Of a stretch of 64,000 nt of DNA, positions 23,277 to 34,700 are shown in pieces. The notes under the pieces are model-generated. The model was not told where the DNA came from. It was given only the letters and a program-made list of their open reading frames with translations, and searched no databases. The DNA comes from Panaeolus papilionaceus. Lineage: Eukaryota; Basidiomycota; Agaricomycetes; Agaricales. Positions within the stretch are counted from its first letter, which is position 1. Each line of letters opens with the position of its first letter. The position numbers and the translations under genes were made by a program. The DNA is taken from positions 1,240,001 to 1,304,000 of the forward strand of contig JADNRZ010000008.1 in NCBI GenBank assembly GCA_015501605.1, in the 5' to 3' direction.

Positions 23277-23834
23277 TCACTCCTGGCGAGCTCGCTTATT
23301 TCTACCCTTGCCCTCCCTAGGAAAAAAAAGAAATTATCAGTAATGCGCGGGAGCAATTGACAGTTGAAGACATACGTAAACACCCTCTCTTTCCTTTTTC
23401 TGCTCTCCCTCTTAATGACGTTCCTCTGGATCTTTCTCTTTGCTGCAGCTTCTAGAACGGGCTGGGCGGTTTGTCCCGACCAGGTGTGCAAGTGAGAGAG
23501 GAGCACGATTTGCTGCTCCTCTTTCAAACGAACCCACAAACTCTTGATTAGCTGGGCAGCCATTTCGCGACATTTGGGTGACTCGTCATTCGCAACGACC
23601 ATAACCAAAGCCACAAAAAGAAGATCGGCATATTCAACTATGAGGTTTTGCTGGAACTTAGTGATGATAGCGCCGAGCAGCTCCAGAATACTCGTGCGAC
23701 CGCTCTCATGGATGTACGATGAATTTTTCGCTAGAAATGTCATTTGGTTGCGTAAGCGTCCTTTTCCTTGAGGATAATCGAGGAGGAACTGGAGGAGAAC
23801 ACCACGACATAGTTCCTGGACTTGAGGGGATTGA
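23277..23834 (-). pseudogene. UTP20 3'-end fragment with internal deletion
   Basis: The minus strand repeats part of exon 11 and the last exons of the UTP20 gene at 28749-37312. It starts abruptly at 23834, where identity to 30407 ends, and keeps the segment from MTFLAKNSS-type residues to QPVL. It then jumps directly to EAAAKRKIQRN in the last coding part, omitting about 1.1 kb (equivalent to about 28926-30026). The fusion is in frame. No promoter or start is available, so it is almost surely non-functional. Product of the tandem duplication that also copied dynamin A/B. Confidence 0.85.
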
Positions 23835-24530
23835 TTCTAGAAACCATACCCACCATGATAACCTGCGTTGATGCAAGGATTGTCGATATGAGAAGTGTAG
23901 CGCGTGGAGCCGGCTCGCGCGTGCATGGAGGCCCCGAATCATTTCTGCGCCCAAAGTTGTCCCGCTTGAATGTTCGCGATCTAGCACCAGACATATCGAC
24001 GACGACCCCCATATAACAGCGACCACGAGACCACTTTCTATTGCCGAAATGGCCCAAAGTAATTGGAAGAGTATGAGATACATAAGTGAGGATGACTGCT
24101 TTGAACGGCATCCAATAAACCAGTTGCTTATTACACAGAACAATTGTGGCACCGATATAGAAGGGGATGCTGATAGCAAAAGTGACGATAGTCGGTATCG
24201 ATTGCTCGTGCGACAAGCTTATGTGGTGGAAGCGGCTGAGCCCCCTCAAGGGGGCAACCCCGATGGCTGAGGACAAGATGCGATGATGATTCGGGTGCGT
24301 GATGCTGCTATACAGTTACAGTAGCCTCAGCCACCGACGCGGTCACATGAGCATATCTAATGTAATCTAAGAGGTCACAATGTACGGGTCCAGTGGGTGA
24401 GTGCGAAGAAGAGGAGGGGTATTGAAATTGAGAACGAGCTAAAGGTGAGATGGGTGAGGAAATCCGGGATCCTTAATTTCGAGGAAGAGCCGGAATCGGA
24501 TTGATGCACAAGAGTATGGATGGAATCTAC
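23835..24530 (-). pseudogene. eight-TM family copy 6, truncated at duplication junction
   Basis: The minus strand encodes the first four helices of the family (LSHEQSIPTIVTF, a LLWAISAIESGLV helix, PRATLLISTI and a last helix ending VSRI), but with two frame changes and a 172-base insertion near its 5' end (24229-24400). It stops at 23834/23835, where UTP20-derived sequence begins. Half 2 is missing. A decayed 5' half carried along by the tandem duplication. Confidence 0.8.
24229..24400. other. 172-base insertion in 8-TM copy 6
   Basis: Compared with 19145-19470, the sequence CTTATGTGG...GTGAGTGCG is interrupted here by about 172 bases. GTGG occurs at both borders (a possible 4-base target duplication). 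The insert contains GGCTGAGCC-like and CCTCAGCC-like blocks but no clear terminal inverted repeat and no ORF. Confidence 0.55.
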
Positions 24531-25710
24531 ATCCCGCTCGTTTATAATGACCATAGCAGTCGGTCAATCGAGTCTTATCGCAATTTTGCGAAAACGAATG
24601 GCAGCGCCACACTAAAGCTGGTGGAACGAGATGGAGAGGGAATTCGGGGGAAAAGCATTGGTTATGAAATTTGTGTGCGGGGAAACGATACCACGAGAGC
24701 TTGACCCTGAAACTGACTACATATTTATGGACGTGATTCTTTTTGGCAAGAGATCGAAGATGTTTAGTGTTCAGCTGAAAGAGCTAAGATACACGTCGTT
24801 TGACAAAATAAATTTGTAACTGATGCATACCTTGCGAAGCCATTCAACAATAAGTTACTAACAATTTATGCACCATTGGCCTCTTTGTGATCTCCTTGGA
24901 TTAGATTGTGCTAGATTGCAGATGTTTCAAACAAGCCTCCATCAGGAGTGCCGAAGCAATTCAATTGACCAAGCTACGTTGCTAATGCAACTGGTTTATT
25001 CTACATTTGATTCGATGTGGTGAAGTTGTTGGGTCAAGAAGATAAACTCATTCATTGGAGCCTTCCTACTCTGGTAATTTCTTCCTCCTATGGGAATTGC
25101 GGACCCTTATTTATTTGCCGCGATCGGGAATATGTAATTCAATTTCACATGTCATACATTATATCGCATCAGGGACGCATGAGCATACTGGCTTTAGGAG
25201 GTCAAAGTAGAAATAGGCGGAGGTTAAACGTTAACTCTCCTAAAGCAGTTACTCGATGGTGATGATCGGTCTGTTGACTTCGATCCAATCTGCTCCAATG
25301 CCCCGTTTGCGAGTTTTTGAGATGCGCCCGCATGCCCTTACCCATGGAAGAAATGAAAGGTGTAGAAGACAAATTTTTTATTAATATCTACTCACTACCT
25401 TCAGAAAGGTGATTCTAGAAAAGCTGGAACGTTCTCTCCGCGCGTCGAAGGCGCGGATGGGGCTTCCAATAAGCGCCCAAGGCGGGATTCTCCACACTCA
25501 TGGCAACATCCATGCCTCTTCTCTCCAAAAGGTATTTCTGAAAGGTAGGATCCGCAATGTATAGGCTTTTTGAGGAAGCTAAGAACCAGACTCAAGTAAT
25601 ACGGAGTGGCTTAGGTGTACCAACAAGTAAACACAATGAAAAGTGATAAAAGTGGTCGTTGGGCCCCTTCTTTTCAACGCTACCCACTCATAATCACATC
25701 TTCACTCATT
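24531..25710. promoter_or_regulatory. divergent upstream region, duplication unit B
   Basis: Counterpart of 19471-20248, upstream of dynamin B, longer by several insertions. Conserved blocks with unit A run up to the dynamin ATG. No further gene seen. Confidence 0.5.
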
Positions 25711-28591
25711 ATGCACCAAAGCAGCGACGCATCGTCGAACCCGTCTCGAGCTCCATCTCCTGACCTTGTCGTTCATTCATACGACGACTCTGACAGCTAT
25801 AGCAATGCACATGCATCTCTCCCCTCCCAATCCAGCGCGGATGTGGGGGGTGTCGGTCTCTCAAATCCGCAGCTCTCTACTGGAAGACGTAGAATGCTGG
25901 ATCTAGTCAACAAGCTTCACAATACAGGGTGCGCTCTTATTCACTCTAGCTTTATCATCCATGGTTTTTGATCCCTTGCTTGTACAGTGTTCAAGTCGAT
26001 ATCGACCTCCCACAGATTGCGGTTATTGGCTCTCAGAGTGCTGGGAAGTCCTCTTTGATTGAAAGTATCTCTGGGATTACCCTTCCCCGTGCGGCAGGAA
26101 CGTGTACTCGGTAAGACACCCTAAATTTGCTCAAACCTGTCAGTGAATTAACGACTATCATTGTATATTTAATGCAGTGTTCCGACGGAGTGCAGGCTCA
26201 TGCGCAGCGATGGACTTTGGCAGTGTACAGTCTCTCTCCGCTTCATCACAGATTCGAACAACGCACCCCTTGGGCAAGCTCGAAACGAAGCCTTCGGTCC
26301 AATCATTTATGACAAGGCAGAAGTCGAGGCTAGGATTAGACGTGCCCAACGTGCTTTGTTGAACCCAAACACACCTACCAAAAACTTCTTGAGCGGTGAC
26401 GAGGATGATGTGGAGGCCGACGCGTTGAGCTTCAGCAAAAATTATGTCAGCTTGCAGATCAGCGGCCCCGACGTTGCCGATTTGTCTTTTGTTGACCTGC
26501 CAGGTTTGTTGATCTCAACAATTTCTCTGGAGTCACGCAGTACTCTAATTGCTCGCTTTTGCTAGGCTTAATCGCAAGCGTTAGCAGCAGTCGGGGTAAT
26601 AGCCAAGATATCGGGCTTGTTCAAAGTCTTGTCACTTCCTACATTGTGAAGCCCAGCTGTATCATTTTGCTCACTGTGACGTGCGAAAGTAAGCATCCAT
26701 GACTGTCTTCTATTGACTGGTAATTATTTACTGCTCGAACATATAGCCGATTTCGAAAATCAAGGGGCGTATGGGATTGTCAAGCAATATGACCCGGAGG
26801 GGAAAAGGACCATAGGTTTGTAGATTATCCTCTTCAAATTAGTCTCATGGAATATTGACACTCTCATTCACACTAGGCGTGCTCACCAAGCCCGACCGCA
26901 TTCCCATAGGAGAAGAACAAAGTTGGCTTGCCTATATTCGAAATGAAAAAGAGAGCCTCGACAACAACTGGTTTTGCGTGAAACAGCCAAGCTCCAACGA
27001 CCTCAAGAAGCGCCCTACTTGGGAGCAAGCTCGACAAATGGAAGCCAACTTCTTCGCTGGCACTGCGCCTTGGAGTGAGCTCGACGCGGTCTACTCAAAG
27101 TACCTCCGGACCTCCAACTTATTGGAGCGATTGAGCGATGTCTTATCGGGCCTGATTTCGAAGCGGTATGGCCTGTCTAAGATTTCCTTCCTCTACGCGC
27201 TTTAAATGCTTTCCAAAGGCTTCCTCAAATTCAAGATGAGCTCGAAAAGGCAATCCACGCGACTGAGATGCTCGTCGCTGGACTCCCAAGACCGCCCACT
27301 GACGACCCTCGGGGAGAGATTACCCATCTTCTCCATGTGTTCACCAATGAGCTTGACAAGCAAGTTAAAGGGATACCTCTGTCGACTGGTCTTCTTCAAC
27401 GAATTGCCCCAGCACAGCGGGAGTTCCGAGAGGCTATCCGCCTCACTGCCCCTAACTTCATGCCATTCGAAACGACTGGCACCCCTTATCAAGAGATGGA
27501 GCCCGCTGAATTTCTATCAGACGAGGAAGAGGGCACGGATTACTCAGATTCATCCCGATTGCCAGAGCCTATTTATCTCGATGATGTTATGGAACGAGCG
27601 AACGCGTCCGTCTTTTTTCTCTGCCTTGGTTGTAGTAGCTGATGATTTCACAGAGCCCGTACGCGTGAGCTGCCAGGAAGCTTCCCTTTTGTCGTTCAGT
27701 CGGGCTACATCGAAGAGATTGTGGCGCAATGGAAAGTCCCTGCCATGAAGCTTCTCCGTGTTGTTTTTGCTGTCATCACCGACTACATCAAGGACATCAT
27801 CAACGAGTACTTTGAGGATGTCGGCCAGGGTCTCTTGCAGCAGAAAGTCAGGTATGCCTACCACGTCTTGCCCTCGAAGCCATCAATGGCCATCGCTAAT
27901 CCTCCTTTCTTCGTCAGGTCCATTATACAGATTCACCTGAAGCAGTGCCTTGAACGTGCTGAATCCAGGCTCGAATGGCTCCTCAACATCGAAGTGTGCC
28001 CGTTTTCCATGAATACTCACTATTTCTTGGACTATCGATCCAAATTCCTGGCTTATTACCGTAAATCTCGCCAAGAGTCTCAACACGGTTCCGTTCTAAA
28101 TCAGCTCACCAAAACAGGAGGCCCACGTTCCGCCTTCGCCACCCAAAAAGACGCACTGGCCACTGTCTTGGCAGGACTCGCCCAACTTGGGATCACCAAT
28201 GTCGGTGCGGCTGATTTGCCCAAGCTTCTTCCCTCAGATACCATGGAGCCTGCGTTGATGATCATGGCCGACGTGCGAGCATATTTCCAAGGTTTGAGCT
28301 ATGCAACCCTTTATGATGTCATGTGCTGATGAGATATTTTGCGCAGTCGCATACAAACGTTTCACCGACAATGTCCCACTTGCAGTCGACTTCGAACTTT
28401 TGCGAGGAACTCACCGCGACGTTCTTCGAAATCTCCATAGTGGGCTGGGTATCAATGGGCCACAAGGGAGCCGCATCTGCCAGGAGCTTGTCCAGGAGAG
28501 CACCCGTGTCGCGGACAAACGAGCTGATCTACGCAAGAAACTTGAGAGGTTGGAGGCCGCGAATGACGAGCTTTTGCGCCTTGGGATGTAA
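25711..28591 (+). CDS. dynamin-like large GTPase B
   Basis: Ten exons: 25711-25928, 25988-26110, 26178-26503, 26566-26688, 26747-26815, 26877-27165, 27219-27605, 27654-27851, 27918-28291, 28347-28591, giving 783 residues. Exon lengths 2-10 are identical to those of dynamin A; exon 1 is longer by 23 codons (an acidic, Ser/Tyr-rich insert before the conserved GVGLSNPQL block). P-loop [13 protein letters not shown] and TKPD are intact, and the C-terminal effector domain is the same residue for residue as in A. No PH domain. The 3' end of the gene faces the UTP20 3' end, 157 bases away. Mx/Vps1-like DRP; precise role unknown. All splice phases agree, so both copies look functional. Confidence 0.85.
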
Positions 28592-28748
28592 TTTGTTCTG
28601 GTTGCAAAGACTATGGATTAATACTATCTATGTGTTGAAAAAAATTATTAGCGTCTAAATAAATGTGCTGCCCCTTGTTATTATACAGTGAGATGTTCGT
28701 TAGGTCATGGATGCGTCGTGATAGAATCAAATATGCTGTCTATGTCGA

Positions 28749-31700
28749 TCACTCCTGGCGAGCTCGTTTATTTCTACCCTTGCCCTCCCTAGAAAAAAAA
28801 GAAATTATCAGTAATGCGCGGGAGCAACTGACAGTCGAAGACATACGTAAACACTCTCTCTTTCCTTTTTCTGCTCTCCTTCTTAATGACGTTCCTCTGG
28901 ATCTTTCTCTTTGCTGCAGCTTCTGGATTCACAGTAGCTTGCAGCGCCCTGGCGACCTTCCTCTCCCTCTGAATGCCCAGTGCACCCTGGCGAATCTGAC
29001 TGTAGACTGTAGAGAACTTGGTTGTGCCAACTTTAGACTGAACGAGGTCTTGGAGCTCAACGGCAGTTGTCTTCAACTCATCTAAAGGACAAGTGATTAG
29101 AAGATGACGAATTGGGATGACAAGAGCTAACGTACCCATTTGGGAGTCACGAATAGTATCATCCTCTACCAAGCGATAGATAGGGGTGAGCATGTGGACA
29201 AGGAACTTCTCGACTATAGCTCCATCCATGAAGGAGACCATGGCTGCAAACCATCGCAGGCATGCTAAGGGTTGTTGGGACCAGTTGGGCTATCAAAAGG
29301 AAAAAATATGAGCAGAGATAACAAGGGAAAAAATGCTAGCGTACCGCTCCCACCGCGCGACTCCTTCTCGCAATATGACCAGATCGAATCTGATAGGAAA
29401 GTTTAGAAAACAACCATGGTAGGGGATTCACGGTTTGATCTGGATGTTGTTCTCCTTCTACTACATTATCATGCACAATATCTCCCGATATCGCTTCGTT
29501 GAAGGGGATGCAAACGAAGCATTTGCCAAGATAGAACAAGTTCTTGACAATTTGCAGACTAAGGGTCTCATCCAGGTTCTCGCTCTTGAGCTCTTGCGTG
29601 AGATTGCGAGCAGTTTCTTGCATACCTTTGCGCGATAGAGGGTGATTGTCAGGATACGTAGATGATGGCGCAGCAGCAGGTACCGCGGTGAAAAGCATTC
29701 CAAGTAGCCTGCAAGCGGCTGTACGAACCCAGGCGTGTGGGAACAGAAGGAAATCGATGACCCAAGGCCAGGACACAGCACCATCCTGGATGGCAAGAGC
29801 AGGGAAATGACGAAGAACTTTTGCGAGGGCAGTCAGGGAGTGATAAGGCAGTTGCCACTGGATGTCTACATCAACTTGCATGCCATCTTCGTCATCTTCG
29901 GGAGCCTTGAAAGTAGCTTTACTGAGGGAAGTATTGAGGTCTTCGAGGATCGTAGGGACATGTGGGAGGGCGTCTTGTTGGGCGGCGTCGACGATAAACC
30001 CAAACACTTGAGCAGATACCCAAACTAGAACAGGCTGCGCGGTTTGTCCCGACCAGGTGTGCAAGTGAGAGAGGAGAACGATTTGCTGTTCCTCTTTCAA
30101 ACGAACCCACAAACTCTTGATTAGCTGGGCAGCCATTTCGCGACATTTGGGTGACTCGTCATTCGCAACGACCATAACCAAAGCCACAAAAAGAAGATCG
30201 GCATATTCAACTATGAGGTTTTGCTGGAACTTAGTGATGATAGCGCCGAGCAGCTCCAGAATACTCGTGCGACCGCTCTCATGGATGTACGATGAATTTT
30301 TCGCTAGAAATGTCATTTGGTTGCGTAAGCGTCCTTTTCCTTGAGGATAATCGAGGAGGAACTGGAGGAGAACACCACGACATAGTTCCTGGACTTGAGG
30401 GGATTGACTGGTGACCGCAATCTCCGAGACCTTTTCCATGAGGTCGTAAATTTCGGGGACAACAAATTTCCGTGCGACAATTGCTCGCAAGAGAGCAAAA
30501 ACGGCGGCTTGGCGGCTAGGTTCCTCCAAATCAGGGGTCACAAGTTCCAAAAGGAAAACGAGGTCCTTTTCTTTGACCTGAACCGGGGGACCGTCCCGAA
30601 GAATAGTCGCGAGAGATTTGAAGGCAACTTGAACGAGCTCCGACTCAGAGCCTCCTGCTTGCTTTATGATATCCAGGATTTGCTTGACAAAGACCGGCAA
30701 GTTTTTATCCATGGACTTCAAGGGACACTTGGCGAGACCTGCGGCACAGCGCATACCCAGCATCAAGACGGAGGCGTTGGACGAGTAGAGAGTATTTCCA
30801 ACGACGACAACAATAGCCTCCAAGCGTGACATAACGGACGAGTCTTGGAAATTGAAACGGTTGCGGCGGAGAGCAGTGTTGAGCAAATCCAATCCAAATG
30901 TAACAAATCTATCACAGTTTAATTTAGCATACATGCTCCCAAGACAGCGGAAAAGAAAATACCTGAATGAGTTGTGCGCGTAATGATCCCCTTCAACCTT
31001 GGTCTGGCGCTTCACTTGAACAATGGCGTCATTTTTCGGGCCGTTCTTTTTACGAGTAGGAATCTGCTGCAAAAACTTGGCATTTTGACTGATAAGCGTG
31101 TTGCAGAGAACAATCAGTTCTGTCGGCACAAGGTGCTCATTCCCGTTCAATCCCACGGCAATCCTCTTGAGAACTTCTTCGACGAGATTCATAACCTTGA
31201 TGGACTCGGTTTCGTGCATGATAGCCTTGAGTGGGACCAATAGGCTGCTGATTTTTGCGGGAGTAATGAATTTGGCGATAGTAGTGAAGGTATCCAAGCC
31301 TCGCGAAGACGAACCCCGAACCTCACGCATCTTCGTCTTGAAATCCTCTGCCTGGACGTCTTTACCGGATTCACCAAAAATAACTTCAGCCGAAACGTGG
31401 GCGACATCATTGACGCAGTCATCGAGAACAGTAAACGAGGACGCATGGTCGCCCGTGGTTATGTGGATGATAAGGGAATGAACAGCGTATGCCAGAACGT
31501 GTAGCTGAGGTCCACGAAGAAGAGCGGCACGAAGTTCCCGCAAGATAATAGGAAGGTACGATGTGCCAAGGCTGACTGCGATACGATTTAGGGCATCCCT
31601 AGTCAGGTCCCTCGTCTCTTGCGATTTGCTACGAAGGATTTGGCTGAGAATGGTGATAAGCCTGGTAATCTGGATGTCTCGAGTAGAAGCTGGCAGATGT

Positions 31701-34700
31701 TTGGCGACAGATACGATACCGATAGCCAAAGGAATACGATTGTTATCATCCGTGGAAGCGGTTGACGCGTCATGTTTCTCAAGATGGTTGAGAAGGTTAG
31801 GCAGCAAGCGAAGGTTGACGGCGTCAGCGATGCGAGCATTGGTAACAGTTTGAGCCGGGGTTGGGACAGCTGCTTCCACATTTTCTGCATCCTGGTCTTC
31901 TGTTTCTTCGGCAATATCCTCCTGTACAGGGACAACATCCTCCATCACAAAGTGGAAGTTATCTAGGAGAGCAACAAGTGCACGAATGTAAACCCTCTCA
32001 GACTCGTCCTTCGCCCTTGAAAGCTTGATGTACTTTTGAACAAGAGCATGGTAGGGTCCCCAAGTAAGCTGCTTGGCCATCTTGCCGGTGGCGTAAATGG
32101 CATCGGTGACGAGATGGTGGTCGACAGCAGTGGTAGACTGAATGTAATTGCCAATCAAAGGGATAAAAATTTCGTTGAGGGTAGTACTGCGCAGGTGGCC
32201 TTCATCGCAGTGGTCAGCAAGTCTACGAAGGGCACGCGAACGTCGATGGACTTGAATGTGAAGAATGTTGTTGAAGAAATTAGCTTCCTCATCCCCTGCT
32301 TCCAAAAGAACGCGCATCTCCTGGAGTGATGCAATCTGCTCGCATTTCTCGACAGCGTAGGCAATAACACCAAGGACTTCCACCCGTACCATTTCGTTCT
32401 TAGAACGAAGACCATTCTTTAATCCCGGGTAAAGAGTCTTCATGAAGATATCATTGTATCCAGGGGCGGTACCCACAGCGACGTAGTCGATGAAATGGCG
32501 CATAGCGTAAGAGGCACTGTTCCGGACAGCCAACTCATCAGCGTCCTGAATGAAGTTAAGCATGTTGTACAGGATGGGAAGCCAGTCAGCGCACGACAAG
32601 CTCTTGTACAAGTTTTCGTTGAGGTCGGAGAAAGCCTCCAAACGACGATTGAAGTCTGGTTCATCCATCCTCTTCGTCGAATAAGCGTTCATCGACGCGA
32701 GTAGATCCGACACGAGATGTAGCGAGGGTTGTAAAGCCGCGAGACGGTCAAAGGTCGCGACCAAGCCCATTCGGGCGGGTCTTGAGCGAAGGGATTGGAA
32801 AAGGTAGGATAGCAAGTCGTAAGATTGTATGAACGTTGAGCTCTGTTGGTCTGTCAGGTCTGGGACGAGGTGCAACAAGTCCCCGATGATCTTGATCAAG
32901 CCGACCTTCATCTTCTCCGGCACCATCTTTGCAGGTTTGCGAAGGAGTGGGTTGAAGAGCGAAAGAAGCATAACAGCCTCCTTGGGTTGGGTGGAATAAG
33001 GCGCAATCTCAGACAAAATGTTAATCTGTCGCTGGGCTAGGGGAGTGGAAATGTTGGCAGTGCCTTTGGTCCTCTCAACGAGAGTAGAGAGGTTGGACAG
33101 CAGCTTCGCGACATAGGGTTGAAGGACATGGTCAGAGATTGACGTGTCCTCGACAGAGAAGCTAAGGAGATTCTCGACGATGTCAAAAATCCGAGAGATA
33201 ACAGTCGGCTTGACATTGGTGGCAATAAGGCAGTCATAAATGCGAGGAAGGGTGTCGGCGTTGAATGTGACGAGGTAGGGAACGTGTGAAGGCCTGAGTG
33301 TCCAGGAATGTAGGAGGTCCAAGAGGGCAGAAGGAGCTTGTGTATTCTCCTTGTCAAGGGTTGCAAGGCGGGGTGTGATAAGGGAGGCGAACGCAGGTCC
33401 AACAAAAGCGGAAAATTCAAACTCGACAGAAAGGCGGAAGAAATCTGCAAAACGCTTGAGTCCAAGCTGGCGGATGGAACGAAGTGATTTCGAGGCGGAA
33501 ATAGGTATATTGTTAGCTGGAGCCTCGGTGTCCTCCTGCTCCTCCTCCACAACATCATCCTCTGGAATCTCCTCAATACTGTCCCCAGATCCCGAAATCC
33601 TCTGCTGGGCGGTGCTCGTCAGGTTGATGGTCATCCCAATCAAAGCAGGCCAGAATTTGACGAGTCTGCTGCCAAGGTTCTTGAGCACATCGCCCAACAA
33701 TGTAAGGAATCCAATGACCTGTTTCTCTGAAATACCACCGTCATCTAATTTCACCAGTTCCAACTCGTAAGTACCGTTGCTCCCCTTTGTTCTATCCAGA
33801 CCAAGTGGACGCAGCATGAGATCCACGAGGATGCCCAGCTCGTCGTCACTGCACCCCGCTAGCGTACTCAACACAGCTGCGCGCCTGTCAGCACCACTAC
33901 CACCTCCACCCCGGCGACCCTTCTTCTCCAACATCACACCAAATAGCAGACGAATGACTACACTCAAAACTTCCGCCCTTGCTGCCTCTGGTATATCCTC
34001 CACATCGAAACGAGTTAATTCCTCCCTCCATCTCGTGTCGTCCAACAGTGCCTTCAGTCTATCCTCGTAGGGTGTCAAGTAAGGGGATTTGTAGGTGAAA
34101 AGACACGCAAGGGAAATATTCTGCAGGCCACGATCAGGATGCGAGAGAAGGGCCATGTAGAGGGTGTGCAGTGTCTCCGTGGAATACAGTGCCTTGGGGT
34201 TGGAAAATTTGGCGAAAAGTGCCAACCAAGGGGCGAGTTTAGCTTTGGACAGTGATGAGGGCGATGCGGAATTGATGGTGACATCAGTGCCACTCAACGA
34301 CAGGAAATGAGGGATCAAATCCCGGTTGTGCTTTTCCACCAATGATGAGCACTCCCCAAGAGTAACGAGCAGTTGATGTTCGTAAGAACGAAGGTCCAGC
34401 CTGTCCTCTGATCGTTCATCCTAAAAAAAACTCCTGTCAGTTATGTACTGGAAAATCAAGCAAGTAAGGTTTACCTTAAAGGTACCATTATGGGTCGCTT
34501 GTCCATTATACATCCAGACAGTGCTGCGAATATTGTGAGCACTAGGATCGCGCCATGACCTCTCTTCCTCCCATGGGTCGACCTCATCTTCGGTTTGGTC
34601 ACTCCCTTCACCTCCCTGGCCCTGCTCCGAGCTCGAATCTTCCGAAGCCTCGTGTGTTTGGTCAGATCCAATTATAGGGTACTTGTCAGCAGTAACCAGC

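Noticed and set aside
28801..28860. UTP20 C-terminus reading through into VFTYVFDCQLLPRITDN and a TAG
   Set aside because: A GTATGT donor at 28846 and a TTTCTAG acceptor give a basic ending of normal type; the read-through tail contains intron-like pyrimidine tract.
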